A DNA stretch of 5,808 nt from Acidobacteriota bacterium (GCA_016210895.1 JACQTG010000022.1:1-5808), one strand, 5' to 3'. Shown: positions 1 through 5,459, numbered from the stretch's first letter. Numbers and translations are program-made. The notes: generated by a model not told the origin, from the letters alone.

Positions 1-26
1 GACCAAACTGGCGCGACCTGGAGTAA
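1..26 (+). CDS. Possible C-terminal tail of an upstream gene (partial)
   Basis: Read from base 3, this stretch encodes PNWRDLE and ends in TAA at 24-26, twelve bases before the next start codon. That spacing is typical of a gene end inside an operon. Seven codons cannot identify a product, and the open frame could be chance. The sequence left of the window would settle it. Confidence 0.3.
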
Positions 27-38
27 AAAGAGAGGGCC

Positions 39-743
39 ATGCGAGCGGAACGAGGGCCTGGACGGCGATGGGTTCTGGCCCTGGCCGGGCTCAGCTTGGC
101 CTGTTGGGTTCCGTCAGCGGCTTTAGCGCAATCGGATGAAGCACAGGCGATCGAGGAGACGATCCAGGTCTTGCGCAACTCGCATTGGGCGCAGGAGAGG
201 TTCATCCTCATCAATACTGGTCGTTTGACCCGCCGGCCCTTCATCGTCGGACGCCAGCGCGAAACCCACCCAGGGTTGGCACCAGAGCGGCTGCCGGCTG
301 TCTATCTGGTGCGCTGGGAATCGGCCGAGCCGGTCGCGCGCGCGTTTGCGCGGCTGGAGGAACTCGGGGAGCGTGCGCTGGCAGAGTTCCTGGCGCGCCC
401 CCCCGACGAGCCAGATGATCTTGAAGGCGACCACTACGTCATCACCGTCAAGGCGAAGGAACCCCCCGTGCCCCTCACGTACGACATTCTCGCCCGCTTC
501 ACCGTAGAAGAGCTCCAAGCACAGGCTGAATTGAAAACCGCGCACGGAAAAAGCGTGCAGGCGGCACGCGCCGTGCACTCAGGTCTGGAGGCCACGGCCG
601 CGGTGCACTTCTACTTTCCGCGTGACGTCGGAGGCGCCCCCTTGATCGTGCCGGACGAAGACTGGGTGGAATTCAGTTTCGCCGGACGTAACCAGACCAC
701 ACTCAAGGTCAGATTCAAGAAGGAAGCTGTGGCAGCGCCCTAG
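39..743 (+). CDS. Exported protein of unknown function
   Basis: The 234-residue product is not one I recognise. It begins with a clear Sec-type signal peptide: arginines at residues 9-10, a hydrophobic core over about 11-29, and an ALA cleavage site that would release the chain after residue 30. The mature part, about 204 residues, is soluble-looking with no further membrane helix and no cysteine. It has a charged middle section (about 95-150) and a C-terminal stretch with beta-like alternation (about 190-229), so a periplasmic or secreted location is inferred. The ATG at 39 is preceded by AGAGGG with rather short spacing. It is the first complete gene of a rightward set of five, with a 78-base gap to the next start. 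No catalytic motif is visible. Function is unknown; being a real gene is well supported by the signal peptide, length and context. Confidence 0.8.
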   Translation: MRAERGPGRRWVLALAGLSLACWVPSAALAQSDEAQAIEETIQVLRNSHWAQERFILINTGRLTRRPFIVGRQRETHPGLAPERLPAVYLVRWESAEPVARAFARLEELGERALAEFLARPPDEPDDLEGDHYVITVKAKEPPVPLTYDILARFTVEELQAQAELKTAHGKSVQAARAVHSGLEATAAVHFYFPRDVGGAPLIVPDEDWVEFSFAGRNQTTLKVRFKKEAVAAP

Positions 744-810
744 CAGGAGACGACCTCGCAGCCTGTGCGGGCGTTGCTCACGGACACGGAGGCTGAGATT
801 CGTTGGGAAG

Positions 811-816
811 AGGAGG
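811..816 (+). promoter_or_regulatory. Ribosome binding site deciding the start of the small membrane protein
   Basis: AGGAGG is a perfect Shine-Dalgarno core five bases upstream of the ATG at 822. The frame is open back to a GTG at 765, but that codon has only AGGAGA about 14 bases away, which is too far. The site therefore favours 822 as the start and shortens the protein by 19 residues. Confidence 0.75.
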
Positions 817-821
817 TTGCG

Positions 822-1127
822 ATGGTGGAGTACGAGCGGCGTCGTATGGAACGCGAAGAATACGGAGCCTTGCGGGCGCTGGCGAAGCTGCAAAGTTTTT
901 CCAGCTACGCCTCGCTCGCGCTGGGAGTCCTGGCGGCGTCCATTCTGGTGGCATTTGCGCCGCTGCCGGGACCGGCCAAGCTTGCCGGCCTGCTCATCTG
1001 TTTGCTCTTCGGCGGGGTGTTATACTTTTTCCTCCGGGCGCAGGCCCAGATGATTTACATCCTGTTTGACATCGCCCGCAACAGCCGTGCGAGCCGGGAG
1101 CGGCTGGAGAAGATGCCCGCCCGGTGA
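822..1127 (+). CDS. Small two-helix membrane protein of unknown function
   Basis: The product is 101 residues from the ATG at 822, chosen because a perfect AGGAGG lies five bases upstream; a GTG at 765 would give 120 residues. The first 25 residues are strongly charged and probably cytoplasmic (repeated R and E). Two hydrophobic segments follow at about 27-48 and 52-72, joined by a short proline-glycine turn (PLPGPAK), so a helical hairpin with both ends in the cytoplasm is likely. The tail (about 73-101) is amphipathic, then basic. I cannot assign a family; many such proteins are annotated only as membrane proteins. It sits 78 bases after the exported protein and 28 bases before the rhodanese, all on the same strand, consistent with one transcript. 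Confidence 0.72.
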   Translation: MVEYERRRMEREEYGALRALAKLQSFSSYASLALGVLAASILVAFAPLPGPAKLAGLLICLLFGGVLYFFLRAQAQMIYILFDIARNSRASRERLEKMPAR

Positions 1128-1155
1128 GTCCCGGCGGGAGCAGTGGAGGAGAGGG

Positions 1156-1533
1156 ATGGCGAAACACCATTCACCCCGATTTCTGACCCTGGTCGAGGAG
1201 GCGCGCAAGCGCGTCCAGGAACTGAGTGTCGCCGAGCTGGAACAAAGACTTTCTAGTAGCCATAGTCTCTATCTCATCGACGTGCGTGAACACGAGGAGT
1301 GGGCGCGCGGACACATCCCACAGGCCCGCCACTTTTGCAAAGGTATTCTCGAGCGCGACATCGAAGCGGCCATCCCCGATACGAGCGCAGAGATTATTCT
1401 TTACTGCGGCGGCGGCTACCGCTCCGCGCTGGCCGCCGAGAACCTGCAAAAGATGGGCTACCAAAACGTGGCCTCGGTCTGGGGCGGCTGGCGCGGCTGG
1501 TGCGAAGCTGGCTACCCGGTGGCGAAAGACTAG
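1156..1533 (+). CDS. Single-domain rhodanese-like sulfurtransferase
   Basis: The 125-residue product is one rhodanese domain. Visible family landmarks are the IDVRE strand-turn at residues 41-45, the W-A-R-G-H-I-P-x-A-R segment at 49-58, and the active loop C-G-G-G-Y-R at 84-89, in which Cys84 would carry the persulfide. The ending, with G-G-W-x-x-W at 110-115, is typical of the fold. Rhodaneses move sulfane sulfur from donors such as thiosulfate or protein persulfides to thiophilic acceptors; the six-residue loop fits sulfur chemistry rather than the longer loop of Cdc25-type phosphatases. No signal peptide is seen, so it should be cytoplasmic. The ATG at 1156 follows GGAGGAGAGGG; the frame stays open upstream to 1066 but that part overlaps the previous gene. 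The next gene begins inside its stop codon. The physiological donor and acceptor cannot be told from sequence. Confidence 0.92.
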   Translation: MAKHHSPRFLTLVEEARKRVQELSVAELEQRLSSSHSLYLIDVREHEEWARGHIPQARHFCKGILERDIEAAIPDTSAEIILYCGGGYRSALAAENLQKMGYQNVASVWGGWRGWCEAGYPVAKD

Positions 1534-1988
1534 TGGCCGCTCCGGCCGAGAGCGGGGAGCGGATTCATCGCCAGCACGGGTGGGCCTGGGTAGCACTGTG
1601 CGTGACCCTCGCTCTTCACGTTACCGATGAAGCTCTAACCAACTTCCTGTCTGTTTACAACCCCATCGCTCAAGCGATCCGTGAGCGCTGGTCCTTTCTG
1701 CCTCTGCCCGTATTTACGTTTGAGGCCTGGTTAGGGGGCTTGATTCTCGCGGTGACGCTGCTGCTGGCCCTCTCGCCTCTTGTGTTTCGCGACAACCGGG
1801 CGATGGTGCCCGTTTCCTATCTCTTCGGTGCAATCATGCTCGCCAACGGCCTGCTGCATCTCCTGGGCTCGGTCTACCTCGGACGGTGGATGCCGGGAGC
1901 GTATTCGGCCCCCGTCTTGCTGGTCAGTTCTGTGTATTTGCTGAGCGTGACGCGCCGGCGGCAGAAGTGGGCTGGCGCGCGGCTCTAG
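1533..1988 (+). CDS. Four-helix membrane protein resembling the HXXEE family
   Basis: The product is 151 residues from a GTG whose G is the last base of the rhodanese stop (TAGTG), so translation is probably coupled. Hydrophobic segments lie at about residues 17-33, 60-83, 90-113 and 119-138. Within the first is H29-V-T-D-E33, which resembles the His-x-x-Glu-Glu motif that names the HXXEE family, with aspartate at the first acidic place. Later N-G-L-L-H (105-109) and W-M-P-G-A-Y (119-124) match my memory of that family's second conserved region. The family has no established function, although its conserved polar residues inside membrane helices suggest metal binding or catalysis. The tail is basic (R-R-R-Q-K), placing it in the cytoplasm. 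The frame is open much further upstream, but that part lies over the rhodanese gene in another frame and reads as non-membrane sequence, so I reject the longer start. Confidence 0.78.
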   Translation: MAAPAESGERIHRQHGWAWVALCVTLALHVTDEALTNFLSVYNPIAQAIRERWSFLPLPVFTFEAWLGGLILAVTLLLALSPLVFRDNRAMVPVSYLFGAIMLANGLLHLLGSVYLGRWMPGAYSAPVLLVSSVYLLSVTRRRQKWAGARL

Positions 1989-2009
1989 GCTCGGTGGAGG
2001 TGGGAGGGC

Positions 2010-2408
2010 ATGCAGAGACAAAACATCGCCAGCGGAACCCGTTGGGAACCCCTTGTGGGCTACTCGCGTGCGGTGCGGGTGGGGCACACGGTTCACGTCT
2101 CGGGCACGACGGCCACGGATGCGAGCGGGCAGATTGTGGGAGTGGGGGATGCCTATGGGCAGGCGGTGCAGGCGCTGCGCAACATCGAAGCCGCCCTGCG
2201 CTCCGCCGGGGCCGCGCTCACGGATGTCGTGCGCACCCGCATCTACCTCACCAACATCAGCCAGTGGGAAAAAGTCGGCCGCGCCCACGGCGAGTTTTTC
2301 GGTGCAATTCGCCCCGCGACCACTATGGTCGAAGTCAGCCGCCTGATTGCGCCCGAAATGCTGGTCGAGATTGAGGCCGAGGCGATCGTCTTGGACGGCG
2401 GACGCTAG
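2010..2408 (+). CDS. Rid family protein (YjgF/YER057c/UK114) without the deaminase arginine
   Basis: The 132-residue product matches the Rid fold along its length: V-x-V-S-G-T at about 28-33, [13 protein letters not shown] at 47-59, [10 protein letters not shown] at 73-82, and E-V-S-R-L then E-I-E-A near the end (108-123). Classical RidA uses an arginine (Arg105 in E. coli, in P-A-R-S-x-V-E-V) to hold the 2-aminoacrylate carboxylate. Here the matching segment is P-A-T-T-M-V-E-V, with threonine at that place. By family knowledge it therefore belongs to the non-RidA Rid subfamilies and probably does not hydrolyse enamines or imines in the usual way. Rid proteins are trimeric and cytoplasmic. 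The ATG has a strong GGAGGTGGGAGGG upstream, and the gene lies 21 bases after the membrane protein, as the last gene of the operon. Family assignment is firm; substrate is unknown. Confidence 0.93.
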   Translation: MQRQNIASGTRWEPLVGYSRAVRVGHTVHVSGTTATDASGQIVGVGDAYGQAVQALRNIEAALRSAGAALTDVVRTRIYLTNISQWEKVGRAHGEFFGAIRPATTMVEVSRLIAPEMLVEIEAEAIVLDGGR

Positions 2409-2437
2409 GGAGCGAGAGCGATGCGGGGGCTCAGGCA

Positions 2438-2466
2438 TTGACTTTTGTACCTGTGCTTTCTAGGAT
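2438..2466 (+). promoter_or_regulatory. Sigma70-type promoter for the cyclase-family gene
   Basis: A -35 box TTGACT (2438-2443, five of six consensus bases) is followed by exactly 17 bases and a -10 box TAGGAT (2461-2466, four of six). Transcription would start near 2473, giving a leader of about 70 bases before the ATG at 2542. It sits in the only gap over 100 bases between rightward genes in the window, which is where a second promoter is expected. The match is by eye; no transcript data are available. Confidence 0.55.
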
Positions 2467-2541
2467 GCGCTTCACTTCCCTGAGTTCCACTTTCCCCAGG
2501 GTCTGTGCGGGCCCGTGCCTGCGTGAGACGAGGAGAGGATA

Positions 2542-3354
2542 ATGAAACGCCTGCTCCGGCTCTTGCCGCTGTTGGTGCTGGCATTCTTGCTCGGCTATTG
2601 GTGGCACGGCGTGCGGGTCGCGCCGCCGCCGGGCCAGTTTGTACTGCCGCAGCGCATCGTGGATCTCTCGCCCACGCTGGGGGAGGATGCACTCCTGCGG
2701 CAGTGGGGGGCTCGCGTGTTGCAATGGTTGGAGGTGCCGGGCAAGACCTCTTTCCGGAAGATTGTCACCGACCAGCCGAACCTGTACGTTTCGAATTCCG
2801 TGTATGAGCTGTTCAATCACGTCGGGGCGCACCTCGACCCGGCCAGCCACCTCCTCAAAGGCGGGCTCTCGGCGGACAGCTATCCCCTCACGCGGTTGCT
2901 CGGTCCGGCGCGCGTCGTCGACTTCCGCGGCAAACCGCGAGACGATTCCATCACCGTGGACGACCTGAAGGACAAGGGGATCAAGCCGGGGGAGATTGTG
3001 ATTCTCTATACCGGCTACCAGCCCCCCACGCGTGACAGTGACTGGCCCAGCTATCCCTATCTCTCCGGCGAAGCGGCCGAGTGGCTGGCCCAACTGCCCG
3101 TCAAAGCCGTGGCCACCGATATGCCCAGTCTGGGCAGCTTCCGCCGCTATCCGGAGTTGATACGGAGAGGGAAGAGCCCGGGTGAGATTGTGCCCGAGCA
3201 TCTGGCCTTTCTGACGCGGGAGATTCCCGTCATCGAGGGGCTGACGAACTTGGAGCCGCTCGTGGGCGAGGCCAACGTCGTGTTTGTGGGTTTTCCGCTC
3301 AAGGTGAAAGACGCGGACGGCGGCTTGGTGCGTGCCGCCGCGCTCGTCTACTAG
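2542..3354 (+). CDS. Membrane-anchored cyclase-family (KynB-like) metal-dependent hydrolase
   Basis: The 270-residue product begins with a basic, very hydrophobic segment (about 4-21) without a clear cleavage site, so it is probably a signal anchor with the domain outside the cytoplasm. The rest matches the cyclase/kynurenine formamidase family: D-L-S-P near 41, the metal motif H93-V-G-A-H97-L-D99-P-A-S-H103, T-D-M-P-S-L-G at 192-198, and H220 with E232 in the I-E-G-L-T-N-L segment. In bacterial KynB the metals are held by two His and one Asp of HxGTHxD plus a later His and Glu twelve apart; all five are present with the same spacing, so the site looks intact. The usual T of HxGTH is A. The family hydrolyses amides such as N-formylkynurenine and related compounds, but no kynurenine gene is nearby and an exported location argues against that substrate. 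GAGGAGAGG precedes the ATG, and the gene has its own promoter. Confidence 0.88.
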   Translation: MKRLLRLLPLLVLAFLLGYWWHGVRVAPPPGQFVLPQRIVDLSPTLGEDALLRQWGARVLQWLEVPGKTSFRKIVTDQPNLYVSNSVYELFNHVGAHLDPASHLLKGGLSADSYPLTRLLGPARVVDFRGKPRDDSITVDDLKDKGIKPGEIVILYTGYQPPTRDSDWPSYPYLSGEAAEWLAQLPVKAVATDMPSLGSFRRYPELIRRGKSPGEIVPEHLAFLTREIPVIEGLTNLEPLVGEANVVFVGFPLKVKDADGGLVRAAALVY

Positions 3355-3395
3355 TCCTGGTTGCAGAACAGAGTAACGGTTCGAAGCTTCCTTCC

Positions 3396-3457
3396 GTCAG
3401 GGCACGGCTTCAGCCGTGCCGAAAAAGTCGCAACCAATCACGGGCTTTAGCCCCTGC
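3396..3457 (+). repeat. Bipartite hairpin element, copy 1 (between convergent genes)
   Basis: The first hairpin is GGCACGGC / GCCGTGCC with a TTCA loop (3401-3420), preceded by GTCAG. After exactly 21 bases comes a second small hairpin, GGGC-TTTA-GCCC (3442-3453), then CTG. It lies between the end of the rightward cyclase gene and the end of the leftward phosphatase gene, a favoured place for REP-like elements. No T-tract follows the stem on either strand, so it is not a canonical intrinsic terminator, although it could stabilise 3' ends. Two more copies lie at 5141-5203 and 5556-5667 in the same orientation. Confidence 0.8.
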
Positions 3458-3536
3458 GGGCGTTGTTTGCCTTCCCGACGAATCCATCTCTGAGTTACCC
3501 AGTTCTGCAAACATCACTAGAAGGGCGGCCGCGCGA

Positions 3537-4331
3537 CTAGGCCACCCGTAGGACGAGGAAGGTGACATCGTCGGCCAATTCACGCGGACGCTTGGCGGGA
3601 GAAAGCACCGGCAGGCGGGCCACAAGCTCGTCGGCCACGTCCAGCGCGGACAGTTTCGTGGCGTGCCCGAGCAGGCTGCGCACGAACGCGTCGCCGTCGC
3701 GCACGCGGTGATTTTCGAGCGAATCGGTGAGGCCGTCGCTGAATACCACCAGCAGGTCGCCCGCTTCCAGGCTGATTTCCTGCTGTTCATAGGTGGCTGT
3801 GTCGAACAGGCCCAGCGGGAAGCCCGGCAGCTCGATGCGGGTGACCTGTCCGCCACGGCAGAGAAAAGGATACGGCAGGCCGCCGTTGGAGAAGATGAGT
3901 CGGCGCTGGCTGAGCTCAAGCACGCTGTAGGACAGAGTGCAGAACTTGTTGGGAATGGGGCGCAGGCGCAGCCGGCGGTTGAGGAAGTCCAGCACCTGGG
4001 CCGGTTGGTTGCCGGTTTTCTCCAGACCGCGCATAATGCCGCTGACCAACGCGGCGTACATCGCGCCTTCGAGGCCCTTGCCCTGGACGTCGCCGAGATA
4101 GAACCCCACTTGGTTCGGTCGCAACGGGAAGTAGTCGTAGAAGTCGCCGGCCACGCCTTGGGCGGGAACGAAACGCGCCACGAGTTCGATACCGACCGTC
4201 GGCCCCAACGGTGTCGGCAGCAGGCTGCGCTGGACGGCGCGGGCGAGTTCCAGTTGTTCGTCGCCTAGGGCCGCCCGGCGGCGGACTGATTGCTCGCTGC
4301 GAGATCTGCGCCTGGGCATCGGGGTGGGCAT
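3537..4331 (-). CDS. PP2C-type serine phosphatase, SpoIIE/RsbU family
   Basis: The product is 264 residues from the ATG at 4331. Residues 26-39 hold the L-A-R-A-V-Q-R-S-L-L-P linker typical of RsbU-like proteins, and the SpoIIE phosphatase domain fills the rest: G-D63-F-Y-D-Y, G-D81-V-Q-G-K-G, N-G-G-L-P-Y-P (149-155), F-S-D189-G-L-T-D and A-D-D245-V-T. These aspartates would bind the two metals. Such enzymes dephosphorylate a phosphoserine on an anti-sigma-factor antagonist (STAS protein) or a similar partner, freeing a sigma factor or other target. No antagonist, anti-sigma factor or sensor domain is encoded nearby, and the arginine-rich first 25 residues are not a known domain. In the second motif Q replaces the common S. 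The start is uncertain: no good ribosome site precedes 4331, a second ATG lies at 4319, and the frame is open to a GTG at 4418, but that extension would run into a hairpin repeat. Confidence 0.9.
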   Translation of the reverse strand: MPTPMPRRRSRSEQSVRRRAALGDEQLELARAVQRSLLPTPLGPTVGIELVARFVPAQGVAGDFYDYFPLRPNQVGFYLGDVQGKGLEGAMYAALVSGIMRGLEKTGNQPAQVLDFLNRRLRLRPIPNKFCTLSYSVLELSQRRLIFSNGGLPYPFLCRGGQVTRIELPGFPLGLFDTATYEQQEISLEAGDLLVVFSDGLTDSLENHRVRDGDAFVRSLLGHATKLSALDVADELVARLPVLSPAKRPRELADDVTFLVLRVA

Positions 4332-4399
4332 TCTAGTACGTCGCTCAGCCGCCCACAAGATATCGCTCCGCTGGCCCTGCTCTGCGGGGGTGCAGGCTG

Positions 4400-4460
4400 T
4401 AGCGGCGACGAAGGCCACTGGTGTGTCAGGCAGCTCAGCCCGCCCGCAGCCTTCGTCGTC
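4400..4460 (-). repeat. 61-base hairpin unit B of a tandem pair
   Basis: Arms 4406-4415 (CGACGAAGGC) and 4449-4458 (GCCTTCGTCG) are perfectly complementary and extend by three more pairs (one wobble) to 4403-4461, around a 33-base loop. The unit aligns without gaps to the one at 4479-4539: both arms are offset by exactly 79 bases. The outer flank TAGCGGCGA is identical in both. It lies about 70 bases upstream of the phosphatase start on the coding strand, so it would be in that gene's leader if the two leftward genes share a transcript. Confidence 0.72.
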
Positions 4461-4478
4461 GGTCTGTACAAAGAGAGG

Positions 4479-4539
4479 TAGCGGCGAGGAATGCCCTGCC
4501 TCAACGACGACCCGATACTGCCAGGGCGCATTCCTCGCC
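4479..4539 (-). repeat. 61-base hairpin unit A of a tandem pair
   Basis: Arms 4483-4498 (GGCGAGGAATGCCCTG) and 4522-4539 pair over 11 plus 5 base pairs with a two-base bulge (4527-4528) and a 23-base loop. This is the strongest simple hairpin between the two leftward genes. Compared with the unit at 4400-4460, 15 of 17 bases match in the flank and arm (TAGCGGCGA-S-GAA-K-GCC), and both differences are matched by changes in the opposite arm. No T-tract follows on the coding strand, so it is not a standard terminator. Confidence 0.75.
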
Positions 4540-4571
4540 GGCCCTTCGGGGCGTCGGCAAGCGTAATTTCC

Positions 4572-5030
4572 TTACGGTTGCCTGTCCAGCTCCTCATCAG
4601 TCCACCCGTAAATCTGGCGCACCTGCCGACGCATTTCCCGCCGCCGCTGCTCCTGTTCTTCGGGGGTCAACTCTTCCCAGCGCTTGCGCGGTTCTCTCGG
4701 CAGCGGAAGCTGCTGCAGCGCCTGCGCCAGGTAGCCGATGGCATAGGCTACGCTCGGACGAATCTGCCCCTGCTCCAGCCGCGCCAGCGTTCGTCCCAGC
4801 AGCGCCCGCAATTCCCCTACGTCGGCGTACTGCAGTTCGCTGGCGGCCAACAACTCCACCACCGCCGCCTCCGGCAGCCGCTTTGGCCTTCGCCTCCGTG
4901 GCCGCGCCTGGCCCGGCTGGTGCCACCGGCACAGCTCCGCTCCCTTCAACCGCCGCCCGCCGCACCGGCGTCCTTCCGCCAGCACCTGCCGGCACCGCTG
5001 CTCGTCGGCTAACTCCCACGGACCGCTCAT
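4572..5030 (-). CDS. Small basic protein with one C-C-C-H zinc-finger-like motif
   Basis: The product is 152 residues from the ATG at 5030, which has GAGGG five bases upstream; a GTG at 5042 would add four residues. Near the N-terminus are C13-x9-C23-x10-C34-x2-H37, with G-x-R-C before the second cysteine and L-x-G-x-x-L-C-x-x-H at the end, a pattern suited to one zinc ion. A very basic patch follows (43-51, R-R-R-R-P-K-R), then a helical region (about 54-98) with L-L-G-R-T-L-A-R-L-E-Q-G-Q-I-R-P-S-V-A-Y, and a charged, glutamine- and arginine-rich helix (about 117-140). I recall similar hypothetical proteins, with the C-C-C-H motif followed by an L-x-x-L-x-x-G-x-I-x-P-x-x-A segment, as common in Acidobacteriota; their function is not established. 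DNA or RNA binding is an inference from the finger and basic patch. Long open frames on the opposite strand here are proline-rich shadows. Confidence 0.75.
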   Translation of the reverse strand: MSGPWELADEQRCRQVLAEGRRCGGRRLKGAELCRWHQPGQARPRRRRPKRLPEAAVVELLAASELQYADVGELRALLGRTLARLEQGQIRPSVAYAIGYLAQALQQLPLPREPRKRWEELTPEEQEQRRREMRRQVRQIYGWTDEELDRQP

Positions 5031-5071
5031 CGTTTCCCTCACTCTCGCGGCGACCTCATCATCACTGCACC

Positions 5072-5085
5072 GAGCCCCGGGGCTC
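5072..5085. repeat. 14-base palindrome upstream of the C-C-C-H gene
   Basis: GAGCCCCGGGGCTC is a perfect palindrome 42 bases upstream of the C-C-C-H gene start on its leader side. It could be an operator for a dimeric regulator or part of the leader structure. In G+C-rich DNA such a palindrome can be chance, so the functional reading is weak. Confidence 0.4.
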
Positions 5086-5140
5086 CTTCATCCCGACCGG
5101 GGCCGAGGGCCTGAGTGTGTGTGATAAGCGCTTTATTTGG

Positions 5141-5203
5141 CAGGGCACGACTTCAGTCGTGCCGTAAATTCATCATCTTCAATCCGGCTTTAGCCGCTGA
5201 GGG
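5141..5203 (+). repeat. Bipartite hairpin element, copy 2
   Basis: GGCACGAC / GTCGTGCC with a TTCA loop (5144-5163) is followed after exactly 21 bases by CGGC-TTTA-GCCG (5185-5196) and CTGAGGG. Compared with copy 1, the seventh stem pair is A-T instead of G-C and the outer pair of the second hairpin is C-G instead of G-C. It lies about 110 bases upstream of the C-C-C-H gene start. The intervening 21 bases are A+T-rich and end in CAATC, as in copy 3. Confidence 0.82.
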
Positions 5204-5245
5204 CAGCAAAGCTGAGTTTTCGCACACACTCCTCAGCCTCCTGCA

Positions 5246-5264
5246 CCCCCCGGGGGGGGTTTTT
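5246..5264 (+). terminator. Terminator-like C6-G8-T5 hairpin
   Basis: Six C (5246-5251), eight G (5252-5259) and five T (5260-5264) would form a stem with a tight CCGG-centred loop followed by a U-tract on the + strand. No + strand gene ends nearby; the only structured element upstream is the bipartite hairpin at 5141-5203. A short GCAT-AAA-ATGC inverted repeat follows at once. It may end a small RNA or stop read-through, or it may be a homopolymer accident. Confidence 0.4.
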
Positions 5265-5396
5265 GCATAAAATGCACTAAATGCAGGCAAACACTACACT
5301 TCCATGCTTGCATCTTGCTCCTTCGAATGCTCCATTCAACCCTCCTCTGCCTCTTTTGCTTCTCCCGCGCTTGTCTACCAGAAAACTCCTCGCGCG

Positions 5397-5459
5397 TCTA
5401 AGAACCCTGAGAACCGTGCACACGGTGAGAACCATGAACACGCTGAACTTTTTGAGAAT
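5397..5459. repeat. Degenerate 9-base tandem repeat, seven units
   Basis: Consecutive units are TCTAAGAAC, CCTGAGAAC, CGTGCACAC, GGTGAGAAC, CATGAACAC, GCTGAACTT and TTTGAGAAT, consensus NNTGAGAAC (GTTCTCANN on the other strand). The first two bases of each unit vary freely while TGAGAAC is kept. The 9-base step gives artificial tripeptide repeats in reading frames on both strands, which explains why long open frames appear here. An ACCGTG-CA-CACGGT inverted repeat is embedded at 5413-5426. Confidence 0.7.

Noticed and set aside
123..578. 151-codon open frame on the - strand within the first gene
   Set aside because: It is antisense to a gene with a clear signal peptide and has no recognisable features of its own.
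2431..3201. 256-codon open frame on the - strand under the cyclase gene
   Set aside because: The + strand frame has the full cyclase-family ligand set. The antisense frame is a shadow with no family features, and it would also cover the promoter.
3401..3430. Hairpin read as an intrinsic terminator for the cyclase gene
   Set aside because: The stem is strong but is followed by GAAAAAG on the + strand, and no T-tract follows it on the - strand. It fits the repeat family better than a canonical terminator.
3663..4268. 201-codon + strand frame inside the phosphatase gene
   Set aside because: It is the complement of a well-recognised SpoIIE-type domain.
4343..4440. GGCTGAGC occurring at 4343-4350 and 4433-4440 on the - strand as a third repeat unit
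   Set aside because: Only about 12 bases match and the arms of the hairpin units are not present at the left site. It is too short to call in G+C-rich DNA.
4265..4597. 110-codon open frame on the - strand between the phosphatase and C-C-C-H genes
   Set aside because: It overlaps both neighbours in another frame and runs through the two hairpin units. No motif or start signal supports it.
4421..5167. Long proline- and alanine-rich open frames on the + strand opposite the C-C-C-H gene
   Set aside because: They are the complement of a G+C-rich gene. The - strand product has a coherent zinc-finger motif, a good ribosome site and plausible helices, whereas these read as low-complexity proline runs.
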